A stretch of 9,339 bases of DNA from NCBI GenBank assembly GCA_013696015.1, contig JACCZI010000017.1, forward strand, positions 1 to 9,339, given 5' to 3'. A program made the translations under genes and the position numbers. The stretch is from Nocardioidaceae bacterium (GTDB lineage Bacteria > Actinomycetota > Actinomycetes > Propionibacteriales > Nocardioidaceae). This document shows, piece after piece, positions 1 to 5,628 of the stretch. Position 1 is the stretch's first letter; each line of letters opens with the position of its first letter. The notes beneath the pieces are model-generated. The model was not told the origin of the DNA. It saw nothing but the letters and a program-made list of their open reading frames with translations, and did not search any database.

Positions 1-202
1 CGTAGAAGCACTCTGCTTCCCGGGTGTGGACGTGCAGAGGCGTGGCGATCCCCACCGGCTGCGTCACCAGCGAGACGCCCAGCGCGTCGCCGGTCTCGGC
101 GCCGCTGCAGAGCCGCTCGAAAAGCGAGCCCATTGCCCACGTCGCCGGCCCCTCTCCGGCTGCGCGGTGCACCGGACCCTGACCCGGTCCTGAATCCTTC
201 AT
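1..202 (-). CDS. Cupin-domain protein, N-terminal part (cut by window edge)
   Basis: Only the first 67 codons are inside the window. The protein begins MKDSGPGQGPVHR and runs into a stretch around residues 21-67 typical of small actinobacterial cupins: GSLFERL, then GIATPLHVHTREAE. The residues H57, H59 and E64 match cupin motif 1, which normally binds a metal ion, so a metal-binding beta-barrel is expected; the second motif lies outside the window. The ATG at 202 is supported by a GGAG core (208-211 on the minus strand) five bases upstream. The gene is divergent from the TetR-family regulator and shares a 58-bp control region with it, so it is probably that regulator's target. The substrate cannot be told from this fragment; related proteins are often labelled quercetin-dioxygenase-like without proof of activity. 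Confidence 0.8.
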   Translation of the reverse strand, partial: MKDSGPGQGPVHRAAGEGPATWAMGSLFERLCSGAETGDALGVSLVTQPVGIATPLHVHTREAECFY

Positions 203-216
203 GACCTCTCCCTAGT

Positions 217-241
217 TTCGTCCGAACTATCTTCGGACCAA
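217..241. promoter_or_regulatory. Inverted-repeat operator between cupin gene and tetR
   Basis: GTCCGAA (220-226), a 5-base spacer CTATC, then TTCGGAC (232-238) is a perfect 7-bp inverted repeat. With one mismatched pair skipped, the symmetry extends to 217-241. It is the only clear palindrome in the gap between the two divergent genes. It covers the likely cupin -10 region (GATAGT on the minus strand, 226-231) and lies just upstream of the tetR -10 candidate at 248-253. Size and position fit a TetR-family dimer repressing both genes. Direct binding is inferred. Confidence 0.7.
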
Positions 242-247
242 TACTGA

Positions 248-253
248 TAACCT
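248..253 (+). promoter_or_regulatory. Candidate -10 box for tetR (TAACCT)
   Basis: TAACCT fits the actinobacterial TANNNT -10 pattern and ends eight bases before the ATG at 261, which would give a leaderless or nearly leaderless transcript. A purine-rich AGGTGGG at 254-260 directly abuts the start codon, too close for a normal Shine-Dalgarno site. No convincing -35 box is visible. Confidence 0.4.
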
Positions 254-260
254 AGGTGGG

Positions 261-905
261 ATGAGAGAGTCCGTCAAGCGGCGCTACGCCTCGCCCACTC
301 GCGAGGACCAGGCGCGCCGCACCCGAACGGCGGTGCTCGCCGCGGCGCGGCGGCTGTTCATCCAGCGGGGATACGCCGGCACGCCGGTGGCTGAGATAGC
401 GGCCGCGGCCGGTGTCGCGATCGACACCGTGTACGCGGCGGCGGGCCGCAAGCCGGAGCTCTTCCGCATGCTGATCGAGACCGCCCTGTCGGGAACAGAT
501 GAGGCGGTTCCGGCAGCGGAGCGGGACTACGTCGCGGCCATCCGGTCAGCGTCGACTGCGTCGGAGAAGATCCGCGTGTATGCGCACGCCATCACGGTGA
601 TCCAGCAGCGGGTCGCACCGCTGTATGTGGCCTGGCGTGAGGCCGCATCGACGGACCGGGCGCTCGCCGCGGTGTGGCGGTCGATCGCCGAGCGGCGCGC
701 GGCGAACATGCGGTTGTTCGCCCAGGATCTGGCCGCGACCGGAGAGCTGCGGGATGCCCTGAGCCTCGACGACGTCGCTGCCGTCGTCTGGAGCATGAAC
801 GGCTCGGAGTACTGGCTGCTGCTTGTGGGGGAGCGGGGCTGGGCGCCCGACAAGTTCGAGTCCTGGTTGGTCGACGCCTGGCAGCGGCTGTTGCTGGCGG
901 GTTGA
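261..905 (+). CDS. TetR/AcrR-family transcriptional regulator
   Basis: A 214-residue protein, a typical TetR-family length. After a basic leader, residues 20-70 form the DNA-binding domain: RTRTAVLAAARRLFIQRGYAG followed by the helix-turn-helix TPVAEIAAAAGVAIDTVY and the usual GRKPELF end of the domain. Residues 75-214 are the helical ligand-binding and dimerisation part, which is not conserved enough to name a ligand; it ends with an aromatic stretch (SEYWLLL, around 180). The ATG at 261 is the first possible start in frame after the control region and keeps the whole helix-turn-helix. The gene faces away from the cupin gene across an inverted repeat, so it probably represses both itself and the cupin gene. 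It converges on the secreted-protein gene to its right. Confidence 0.93.
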   Translation: MRESVKRRYASPTREDQARRTRTAVLAAARRLFIQRGYAGTPVAEIAAAAGVAIDTVYAAAGRKPELFRMLIETALSGTDEAVPAAERDYVAAIRSASTASEKIRVYAHAITVIQQRVAPLYVAWREAASTDRALAAVWRSIAERRAANMRLFAQDLAATGELRDALSLDDVAAVVWSMNGSEYWLLLVGERGWAPDKFESWLVDAWQRLLLAG

Positions 906-927
906 CGGGCGGCACGTTTAACGGGAG

Positions 928-969
928 CTCGAGAGATTGCAGTAGCGAGGGCAGCGGCAATGTCTCGAG
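928..969. terminator. Stem-loop between convergent genes, possible bidirectional terminator
   Basis: CTCGAGAGATTGC (928-940) and GCAATGTCTCGAG (957-969) are inverted repeats of 13 bp with a single mismatch, separated by 16 bases. The structure sits in the 112-bp gap between tetR (ending at 905, plus strand) and the secreted-protein gene (ending at 1018, minus strand), where a shared terminator would be expected. Neither side has a T-tract, so a classical intrinsic terminator is not proven; actinobacterial terminators often lack one. Confidence 0.5.
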
Positions 970-1017
970 ATCGGCCCCTGTCGGGCGTACGCCGCTCGCG
1001 AGCGCGGTCGCTCTGGG

Positions 1018-1545
1018 TCAGGCCCGGCGCGCGATGAGCAAGGTCGACCTTGCGGTCTTGAAGACAAACAGGTCGGTCGCCCATGCATCCTGTGTCGTGA
1101 CGAGGATGAGCCGGACCTTGGCAGCTTGGGTGACGATCGCCTGCATGTCTTCGCCGCGGCGCGTGAACCTGAACACGAGGCGCTCGCCCTCGGTCTTGCC
1201 GTACGGAGTTCCATCGTCGCGGTAGGAGACCAGCTCGTAGTTGCGGAACTCCTCGTCGAGTCCCCGCTCCAGGTGCTTCAGGCGTTCCCCCGGACGCAGC
1301 TCGACGCCGATCGCCCGACGGCGCTCGTCTCGATGGAACCAGAAGCACTCGGAACCGCCGTCGTACTTGTCGGCGAACGATCGGCGCAGCGAGAAGACTG
1401 CCCCGAGTGGACGCTCGCCCTGGTAGTCACGGACACAACTGACGCCGCGGAACTCGTCTTTCGCTGTCGCAGCGGGGGCGGGCGCCACGATGAGGAACGA
1501 CAGGGCGACTGCTGCGGTGAGGACCGCGCGCGCTCGTGTCTTCAT
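1018..1545 (-). CDS. Small secreted protein of unknown function
   Basis: A 175-residue protein that I do not recognise. It starts with a Sec-type signal peptide: basic MKTRAR, a hydrophobic core AVLTAAVALSFLIVA (7-21), then APAATA with likely cleavage after A28 before KDEF. The mature part has two cysteines, C37 and C67, which could form a disulfide once exported, and no lipobox cysteine at the cleavage site. The rest is charged and mixed, without membrane segments, and looks like a small globular domain. The start lies 9 bases after the stop of the ALDH-like gene, so it could be the last gene of the deoC operon, but a TAGGGT box 6 nt before its ATG suggests its own promoter. Nothing links it functionally to deoxyribose breakdown. 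Confidence 0.75.
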   Translation of the reverse strand: MKTRARAVLTAAVALSFLIVAPAPAATAKDEFRGVSCVRDYQGERPLGAVFSLRRSFADKYDGGSECFWFHRDERRRAIGVELRPGERLKHLERGLDEEFRNYELVSYRDDGTPYGKTEGERLVFRFTRRGEDMQAIVTQAAKVRLILVTTQDAWATDLFVFKTARSTLLIARRA

Positions 1546-1551
1546 ATCTCG

Positions 1552-1557
1552 ACCCTA
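1552..1557 (-). promoter_or_regulatory. Candidate -10 box (TAGGGT) for secreted-protein gene
   Basis: Read on the minus strand, TAGGGT fits TANNNT and is followed by six bases (CGAGAT) and the ATG at 1545, placing the transcription start on or next to the start codon. Its TAG is also the stop codon of the upstream ALDH-like gene (1555-1557). No clear -35 box. Confidence 0.4.
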
Positions 1558-2427
1558 GACGCCGATGGGGTGCCAGACGGTCTTCGTCTCCAGGAACGGC
1601 GTCATCCGGTGGATGCCGGGGTCGGCGACGTCCCAGGCGGGCAACCCCGGACGCAGCACCCGCTTGAGGTTGTCGGCTGCCGCTTCCTCGAGCGCCGTCG
1701 CCAGGTCGGGATCGGAGACGCCGGCCAGGTCGATCCCGTTGACGTCCATGTGCGAGGCCAACCACGGCCCGACCTCTGTGGAGTCGCCGGTGAGCACGTT
1801 GACCACGCCACCCGGCACGTCGGAGGTCGCCAGCACCTCGGCGAGCGTCATCGCCGGCAGCGGGCGGGAGTACGAGGTCACCACGACGGCGGTGTTGCCG
1901 GTGACGATGACCGGAGCTAGGACGCTGACCAGCCCGAACAGGGAAGATTCCTGTGGCGCGATGGTCGCGACGATGCCGGTCGGCTCCGGCAGCGAGAAGT
2001 CGAAGTACGGCCCAGCGACAGCGTTGGCGGAGCCGTGCACCTGGGCGATCTTGTCGGCCCAGCCGGCGTACCACACCCAGCGGTCGATTGCGCGGTCGAC
2101 GACATCGCCGGCGCCGGAGCGCCGGAGCCCCTCACCGGCCATCACCTCGGCGATGAACTGCTCCCGGCGACCCTCCAGCATCTCGGCGACGCGGTACAGC
2201 ACCTGGCCCCGGTTGTACGGCGTCGCACCGGACCAGCCAGCGAACGCCTTCCGAGCGGCCGACACCGCGTCCCTGGCGTCCTTGCGCGACGCCCTGGCGA
2301 CGTTGGCCAGAAACGTCCCCTTGGCATCAAAGGCTTCGTACGTACGTCCGCTCTCGCTGCGCGGGAAGGCGCCACCGATGTAGAGCTTGTACGTCTTGCG
2401 CACGTCCAGCCGGTCGCTAACGCTCAT
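1555..2427 (-). CDS. ALDH-like protein lacking the catalytic half (ALDH16 C-terminal-domain-like)
   Basis: A 290-residue relative of aldehyde dehydrogenases that ends where the catalytic domain should begin. The N-terminal half aligns with its neighbour: YIGGAF (16-21), VWYAGWADKIAQ (118-129), EPTGIVATIAP (148-158) and VPGGVVNVLTG (204-214). Key residues are gone: the PWNF site reads PQES, the cofactor-binding lysine of LKPAE is T184, and the ELGGK glutamate and nucleophilic cysteine are absent. It closes with its own tail, FLETKTVWHPIGV, rather than breaking off. The ATG at 2427 overlaps the upstream ALDH stop (ATGA), and GGAGG lies at 2438-2442. It is probably a non-catalytic partner of that ALDH. 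Lengths of 475 and 290 resemble the two parts of ALDH16, a single-chain enzyme whose extra C-terminal domain has a Rossmann fold. A longer frame upstream to 2595 is just overlap with the ALDH gene. Confidence 0.85.
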   Translation of the reverse strand: MSVSDRLDVRKTYKLYIGGAFPRSESGRTYEAFDAKGTFLANVARASRKDARDAVSAARKAFAGWSGATPYNRGQVLYRVAEMLEGRREQFIAEVMAGEGLRRSGAGDVVDRAIDRWVWYAGWADKIAQVHGSANAVAGPYFDFSLPEPTGIVATIAPQESSLFGLVSVLAPVIVTGNTAVVVTSYSRPLPAMTLAEVLATSDVPGGVVNVLTGDSTEVGPWLASHMDVNGIDLAGVSDPDLATALEEAAADNLKRVLRPGLPAWDVADPGIHRMTPFLETKTVWHPIGV

Positions 2428-3851
2428 CGCAGGTACGCCTCCAGCCCGTGCCGGCCGCCCTCGCGACCGTGGCCGGATTCCTTGTAGCCACCGAACGGGC
2501 TGGTCGGGTCGAAGCGGTTGAACGTGTTGGCCCACACCACACCGGCGCGCAGCCGGTCCGCCATCCACAGGATGCGCGAGCCCTTCTCGGTCCACACCCC
2601 GGCGGACAGCCCGTACGGCGTGTTGTTCGCCTTCTCGACCGCCTCGGCCGGAGTGCGGAACGTCAGGATCGACAGCACCGGCCCGAAGATCTCCTCGCGG
2701 GCGATCCGGTGCGCCTGGGTGACGCCGGTGAAGATCGTCGGCGGGAACCAGAACCCGTGCTCCGGCAGCTCGCAGGCTGCCGACCAGCGCTGCGCACCCT
2801 CCGCGTCGCCCACCTCCGACAGCTCCCGGATCCGCGTCAGCTGCTCGCGGGAGTTGATCGCGCCGACGTCGGTGTTCTTGTCCATGGGGTCGCCGAGACG
2901 CAGGGTCGCCATCCGGCGCTTGAGGCGCTCGAGCACCTCGTCATAGACGCTCTCCTGGACCAGCAGGCGGGACCCGGCGCAGCACACGTGGCCCTGGTTG
3001 AAGAAGATGCCGTTGACGATGCCCTCGACCGCCTGGTCGACGGGGGCGTCGTCGAAGATCACGTTGGCCGCCTTGCCGCCGAGCTCGAGCGTGACCTTCG
3101 TGTCGGTGCCGGCGACGGCACGCGCGATCGCCTTGCCGACCTCGGTCGACCCGGTGAACGCGATCTTGTCGACGTCCGGGTGAGCCACCAGCGCCTGCCC
3201 GGTCGCACCGGCGCCGGTCACGATGTTGACCACACCTGGCGGCAGCTCGGCCTGCTGGCAGACCGAGGCGAACAGCAGTGCTGTCAGCGGGGTCGTCTCC
3301 GCCGGCTTGAGGACCACGGTGTTGCCCGCGGCCAGCGCCGGGGCGATCTTCCACGCCAGCATCATCAGCGGGAAGTTCCACGGGATGATCTGCCCGGCCA
3401 CGCCGACCGGCTGCGGGTCGGAGCCGAGCCCGGCGTACGCCAGCTTGTCGGCCCACCCGGCGTAGTAGAAGAACCAGGCGCTGGCCAGGGGCACGTCGAC
3501 GTCTCGCGACTCGCGGATCGGCTTGCCGTTGTCGAGGGTCTCGAGCACCGCGAACTCGCGCGACCGTTCGGCGAGGATGCGGGCGATCCGGTAGAGGTAC
3601 TTGGCGCGCTCCCGGCCCGGCGTCTTCGACCACACCCGGTCATAAGCCCGGCGGGCCGCCGCGACGGCCGCGTCGACGTCGGCCGGACCGGCCTCGGTCA
3701 CCTCGGCCAGCACTTCCTCGCTGGCCGGGCTGATCGTCTTGAACGTATGACCGTCACGGGTGTCGACGAACTCACCGCCGATGAACAGCCCGTACGAGGA
3801 CGCGATGTCGACGATGGAGCGAGACTCGGGCGCGGGGGCGTACTCGAACAT
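2424..3851 (-). CDS. NAD(P)-dependent aldehyde dehydrogenase, catalytic subunit
   Basis: A 475-residue, full-length aldehyde dehydrogenase oxidising an aldehyde to the acid; next to deoC, acetaldehyde from the aldolase is the likely substrate. Visible motifs: PWNF with oxyanion asparagine N159, LKPAE with K182, FTGSTEVG (232-239) in the cofactor-binding fold, LELGGK with general base E256, GHVCCAGSR with nucleophile C290, EEIFGPV (386-392), and SPFGGYKESGHGREGG near the end. All residues needed for activity are present. The ATG at 3851 is preferred because GAAGG lies 8 bases upstream; an ATG at 3857, adding two residues, has only 2 bases from that site. The gene follows deoC by 11 bases and overlaps the next gene by 4. 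NAD versus NADP preference cannot be decided by eye. It most resembles the catalytic portion of ALDH16-type enzymes. Confidence 0.93.
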   Translation of the reverse strand: MFEYAPAPESRSIVDIASSYGLFIGGEFVDTRDGHTFKTISPASEEVLAEVTEAGPADVDAAVAAARRAYDRVWSKTPGRERAKYLYRIARILAERSREFAVLETLDNGKPIRESRDVDVPLASAWFFYYAGWADKLAYAGLGSDPQPVGVAGQIIPWNFPLMMLAWKIAPALAAGNTVVLKPAETTPLTALLFASVCQQAELPPGVVNIVTGAGATGQALVAHPDVDKIAFTGSTEVGKAIARAVAGTDTKVTLELGGKAANVIFDDAPVDQAVEGIVNGIFFNQGHVCCAGSRLLVQESVYDEVLERLKRRMATLRLGDPMDKNTDVGAINSREQLTRIRELSEVGDAEGAQRWSAACELPEHGFWFPPTIFTGVTQAHRIAREEIFGPVLSILTFRTPAEAVEKANNTPYGLSAGVWTEKGSRILWMADRLRAGVVWANTFNRFDPTSPFGGYKESGHGREGGRHGLEAYLR

Positions 3852-3862
3852 CGGCATCGCCT

Positions 3863-4825
3863 TCAGTCGAGGGTGACGTAGTCGGGGCCGGAGTAGCGGC
3901 CGGTGAGCATCCGGGTGCGCTGCAGCAGCAGGTCGTTGAGCAGGCTCGAGGCACCGAAGCGGAACCACCGCGACGACAGCCACTCCGGTCCGGCGACCTC
4001 GTTGACGACCACCAGATGGCGGATCGCGTCCTTAGCGCTGCGGATGCCGCCAGCCGGTTTGACGCCGACCATCCGGCCGGTCGCCAGCCGAAAGTCGCGG
4101 ACCGCCTCGAGCATGACCAGTGCTACTGGCAAGGTCGCTGCGGGGGAGATCTTGCCGGTGCTGGTCTTGATGAAGTCCGCGCCGGCGAGCATCGCCAGCC
4201 AGGACGCGCGGCGGACGTTGTCGTACGTGGCCAGCTCGCCTGTCTCGAGGATCACCTTCAGGTGCGCCGGCTCCCGACCGGGTCGCCCGCAGGCGGCCTT
4301 GATCGTGACGATCTCGTCGTGGACCTGGGAGTACCGGCCGGTGAGGAAGGCCCCACGGTCGATGACCATGTCGATCTCGTCGGCGCCTGCCTCGATCGCG
4401 TCGCGGGTGTCGGCGAGCTTGACGTCCAGGGCGGCCCGTCCCGAGGGGAAGGCGGTGGCGACGCTGGCAACCAGTACGCCGCTGCCTGCGACCGTACTCG
4501 CCGCAGCCGAGACCAGGTCGGGGTAGACGCAGACCGCGGCTGCGCTCGGGCAGCTCGAGTCGGTGGGGTCGGGGCGCATCGCCTTGGCCGAGAGGGCACG
4601 CACCTTGCCGGGGGTGTCCTGGCCCTCCAGCGTGGTGAGGTCGATCATGGAGATCGCGGTGTCGAGGGCCTGCTGCTTTGCCGTCGTCTTGATCGACCGG
4701 GTCGCCAGCGTGGCCGCGCGCGCCTCGGCGCCGACCTGGTCGACGCCGGGCAGGCCGGCCAGGAACCGCCGTAGCGACGGCTCTGACGCCGTGACGTCAT
4801 CGACGCCGGCGACGCTGGTGCTCAC
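3863..4825 (-). CDS. deoC: Deoxyribose-phosphate aldolase (long, eukaryote-like type)
   Basis: A 320-residue class I aldolase that cleaves 2-deoxyribose-5-phosphate to glyceraldehyde-3-phosphate and acetaldehyde in the cytoplasm. Seen in the sequence: IDLTTLEG (61-68) with D62, DEIDMVIDRGAF (149-160) with D152, matching the proton-relay aspartate, FIKTSTGK (218-225) with Schiff-base lysine K220, and VGVKPAGGIR (253-262) with the second active-site lysine K256. The length matches the roughly 320-residue form found in animals and many actinobacteria, not the 220-260-residue form of many bacteria. GTG at 4825 is chosen as start: residues before it read as non-coding, and a TACACT box lies exactly 6 bases upstream. 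It is the first gene of the unit deoC, ALDH, ALDH-like, with the secreted protein possibly last. The acetaldehyde product explains the neighbouring dehydrogenase. Confidence 0.95.
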   Translation of the reverse strand: MSTSVAGVDDVTASEPSLRRFLAGLPGVDQVGAEARAATLATRSIKTTAKQQALDTAISMIDLTTLEGQDTPGKVRALSAKAMRPDPTDSSCPSAAAVCVYPDLVSAAASTVAGSGVLVASVATAFPSGRAALDVKLADTRDAIEAGADEIDMVIDRGAFLTGRYSQVHDEIVTIKAACGRPGREPAHLKVILETGELATYDNVRRASWLAMLAGADFIKTSTGKISPAATLPVALVMLEAVRDFRLATGRMVGVKPAGGIRSAKDAIRHLVVVNEVAGPEWLSSRWFRFGASSLLNDLLLQRTRMLTGRYSGPDYVTLD

Positions 4826-4831
4826 CTCGGA

Positions 4832-4837
4832 AGTGTA
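4832..4837 (-). promoter_or_regulatory. Candidate -10 box (TACACT) for deoC, leaderless start
   Basis: On the minus strand TACACT, then six bases (TCCGAG), then the GTG start of deoC at 4825. This puts the transcript start at the first base of the start codon. GAGG directly touching the GTG is too close to act as a Shine-Dalgarno site. A weak TTCGGT at 4856-4861 is the best -35 guess. Confidence 0.5.
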
Positions 4838-4877
4838 GGAGCCCCGCGCTCGGAGACCGAATGCATCGTTGCAGTCT

Positions 4878-4907
4878 GGTGACGAACGGTGCCTGAGCAC
4901 CGTCACC
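4878..4907. promoter_or_regulatory. Palindrome in the deoC / PH-domain divergent gap
   Basis: ACGGTGC (4886-4892), CTGA, GCACCGT (4897-4903) is a perfect 7-bp inverted repeat. Outer GGTGAC (4878-4883) can also pair with GTCACC (4902-4907), giving a longer interrupted hairpin around the GGTGC/GCACC core. It lies about 60-80 bases upstream of the deoC start and 17-46 bases upstream of the plus-strand ATG at 4924, so it could be an operator for either gene. No regulator for it is encoded beside deoC. Confidence 0.45.
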
Positions 4908-4911
4908 GAGG

Positions 4912-4917
4912 CAGAAT
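4912..4917 (+). promoter_or_regulatory. Weak -10-like box (CAGAAT) before the PH-domain gene
   Basis: CAGAAT keeps the A and final T of TANNNT and stands 6 bases before the ATG at 4924, the same spacing as the stronger boxes elsewhere in the window. No Shine-Dalgarno site with normal spacing is present before this ATG. Confidence 0.3.
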
Positions 4918-4923
4918 GCAGGC

Positions 4924-5559
4924 ATGTCCTCGGTTCCCATCGAGCGGTTCCAGCCGTCCGGCGCCCGGTGGGTGGGCGTGGCCGGCATCGTGGTCATCGG
5001 CGTCCTGCTCGTGCTGATGGCCGTCGACGGCTTCACGCTGGCGGTCGCCGCGGCGGCGGCCGGTCTCGTGCTGTTCGCCGTGGTCATGTATGTGGCGATG
5101 GTGCGTCCCGCGCTGCAGGCGTACGCCGACCACCTGTTGATCCGGAACCTCGTCAGCGACGTCCGCGTGCCCTGGCACCTGATCAGTGACGCCGAGGTGC
5201 GCCAGACGCTGCGGGTCTACACCCGCGACAAGATGGTCCACGCGGTGGCCATCGGGCGCACCGCGCGACAGCAGATGCACGTCAACGCGCGCAGCACCGG
5301 CGGCGGAGCGGGCACGGGTGCCATGTTCGGCCTCGGCCGGGTGGAGAAGCACGCGGTCGAGGGTGCCCCGAACACCGATGCGGGCAGCGTCGAGTACGTC
5401 GACTTCGTTGCCGGGCGGGTGGTGGCCCTGGCGCAGGAGCATCAGCAGGCTTCGCACCACCTGAACGGTCTGGAGCGCCGCTGGGCGTACCTCGAGATCA
5501 CCGTCCTGGTCGTGGTCGCCGCCGTCTTCGTCGCCCTGCTGGTGGCCGCGTCCCGGTGA
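4924..5559 (+). CDS. Membrane protein with bacterial PH-like domain
   Basis: A 211-residue protein with two N-terminal membrane segments (about 17-33 and 38-59), a soluble middle part and a third membrane segment near the C-terminus (about 189-209). Residues 62-120 (ALQAYADHLLIRNLVSDVRV... through VYTRDKMVHAVAIGR) have the alternating strand pattern of bacterial PH-like domains, where a cytosolic beta-barrel follows a membrane hairpin. Residues 123-155 are a glycine-rich, probably disordered loop (RSTGGGAGTGAMFGLG). No enzyme motif is visible and the function of such proteins is generally unknown. It stands alone, divergent from deoC and convergent with the mutase gene, so it does not belong to the nucleoside operons. 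The ATG at 4924 keeps the first membrane segment whole. Family assignment is from the pattern only and is moderately sure. Confidence 0.8.
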   Translation: MSSVPIERFQPSGARWVGVAGIVVIGVLLVLMAVDGFTLAVAAAAAGLVLFAVVMYVAMVRPALQAYADHLLIRNLVSDVRVPWHLISDAEVRQTLRVYTRDKMVHAVAIGRTARQQMHVNARSTGGGAGTGAMFGLGRVEKHAVEGAPNTDAGSVEYVDFVAGRVVALAQEHQQASHHLNGLERRWAYLEITVLVVVAAVFVALLVAASR

Positions 5560-5578
5560 CGCGGGCGCGGCGGATGGC

Positions 5579-5628
5579 TAGGCCTGCGGCTGCCGGAGCC
5601 ACCGCGATCTTGAAAGACCCGCGGCCTA
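5579..5628. terminator. Possible terminator structure between PH-domain gene and mutase gene
   Basis: TAGGCCTGCGG (5579-5589) and CCGCGGCCTA (5619-5628) are complementary except for one bulged T, with a smaller hairpin GGCT/AGCC (5588-5591 and 5597-5600) nearby. The structure fills the 66-bp gap between two convergent genes and touches the mutase stop codon. There is no T-tract, so this is a suggestion from position and pairing only. Confidence 0.35.

Noticed and set aside
1555..2427. Treating the short ALDH-like gene as a frameshifted or decayed pseudogene
   Set aside because: No remaining ALDH catalytic sequence is found in any frame after its stop; the next gene is unrelated, and the protein has a coherent tail and operon overlap.
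2448..3881. Long plus-strand open frame (477 codons) across the ALDH gene
   Set aside because: It is exactly antisense to a well-supported ALDH; its product is arginine- and leucine-rich with no domain, as expected for a GC-rich shadow frame.
3852..3983. Extended ALDH start at 3983
   Set aside because: It would overlap deoC by 121 bases, and the added residues are a low-complexity shadow.
4826..4906. Extended deoC start at ATG 4906
   Set aside because: The added 27 residues resemble no DERA leader and would run over the -10 box and part of the palindrome; GTG 4825 fits the promoter geometry.
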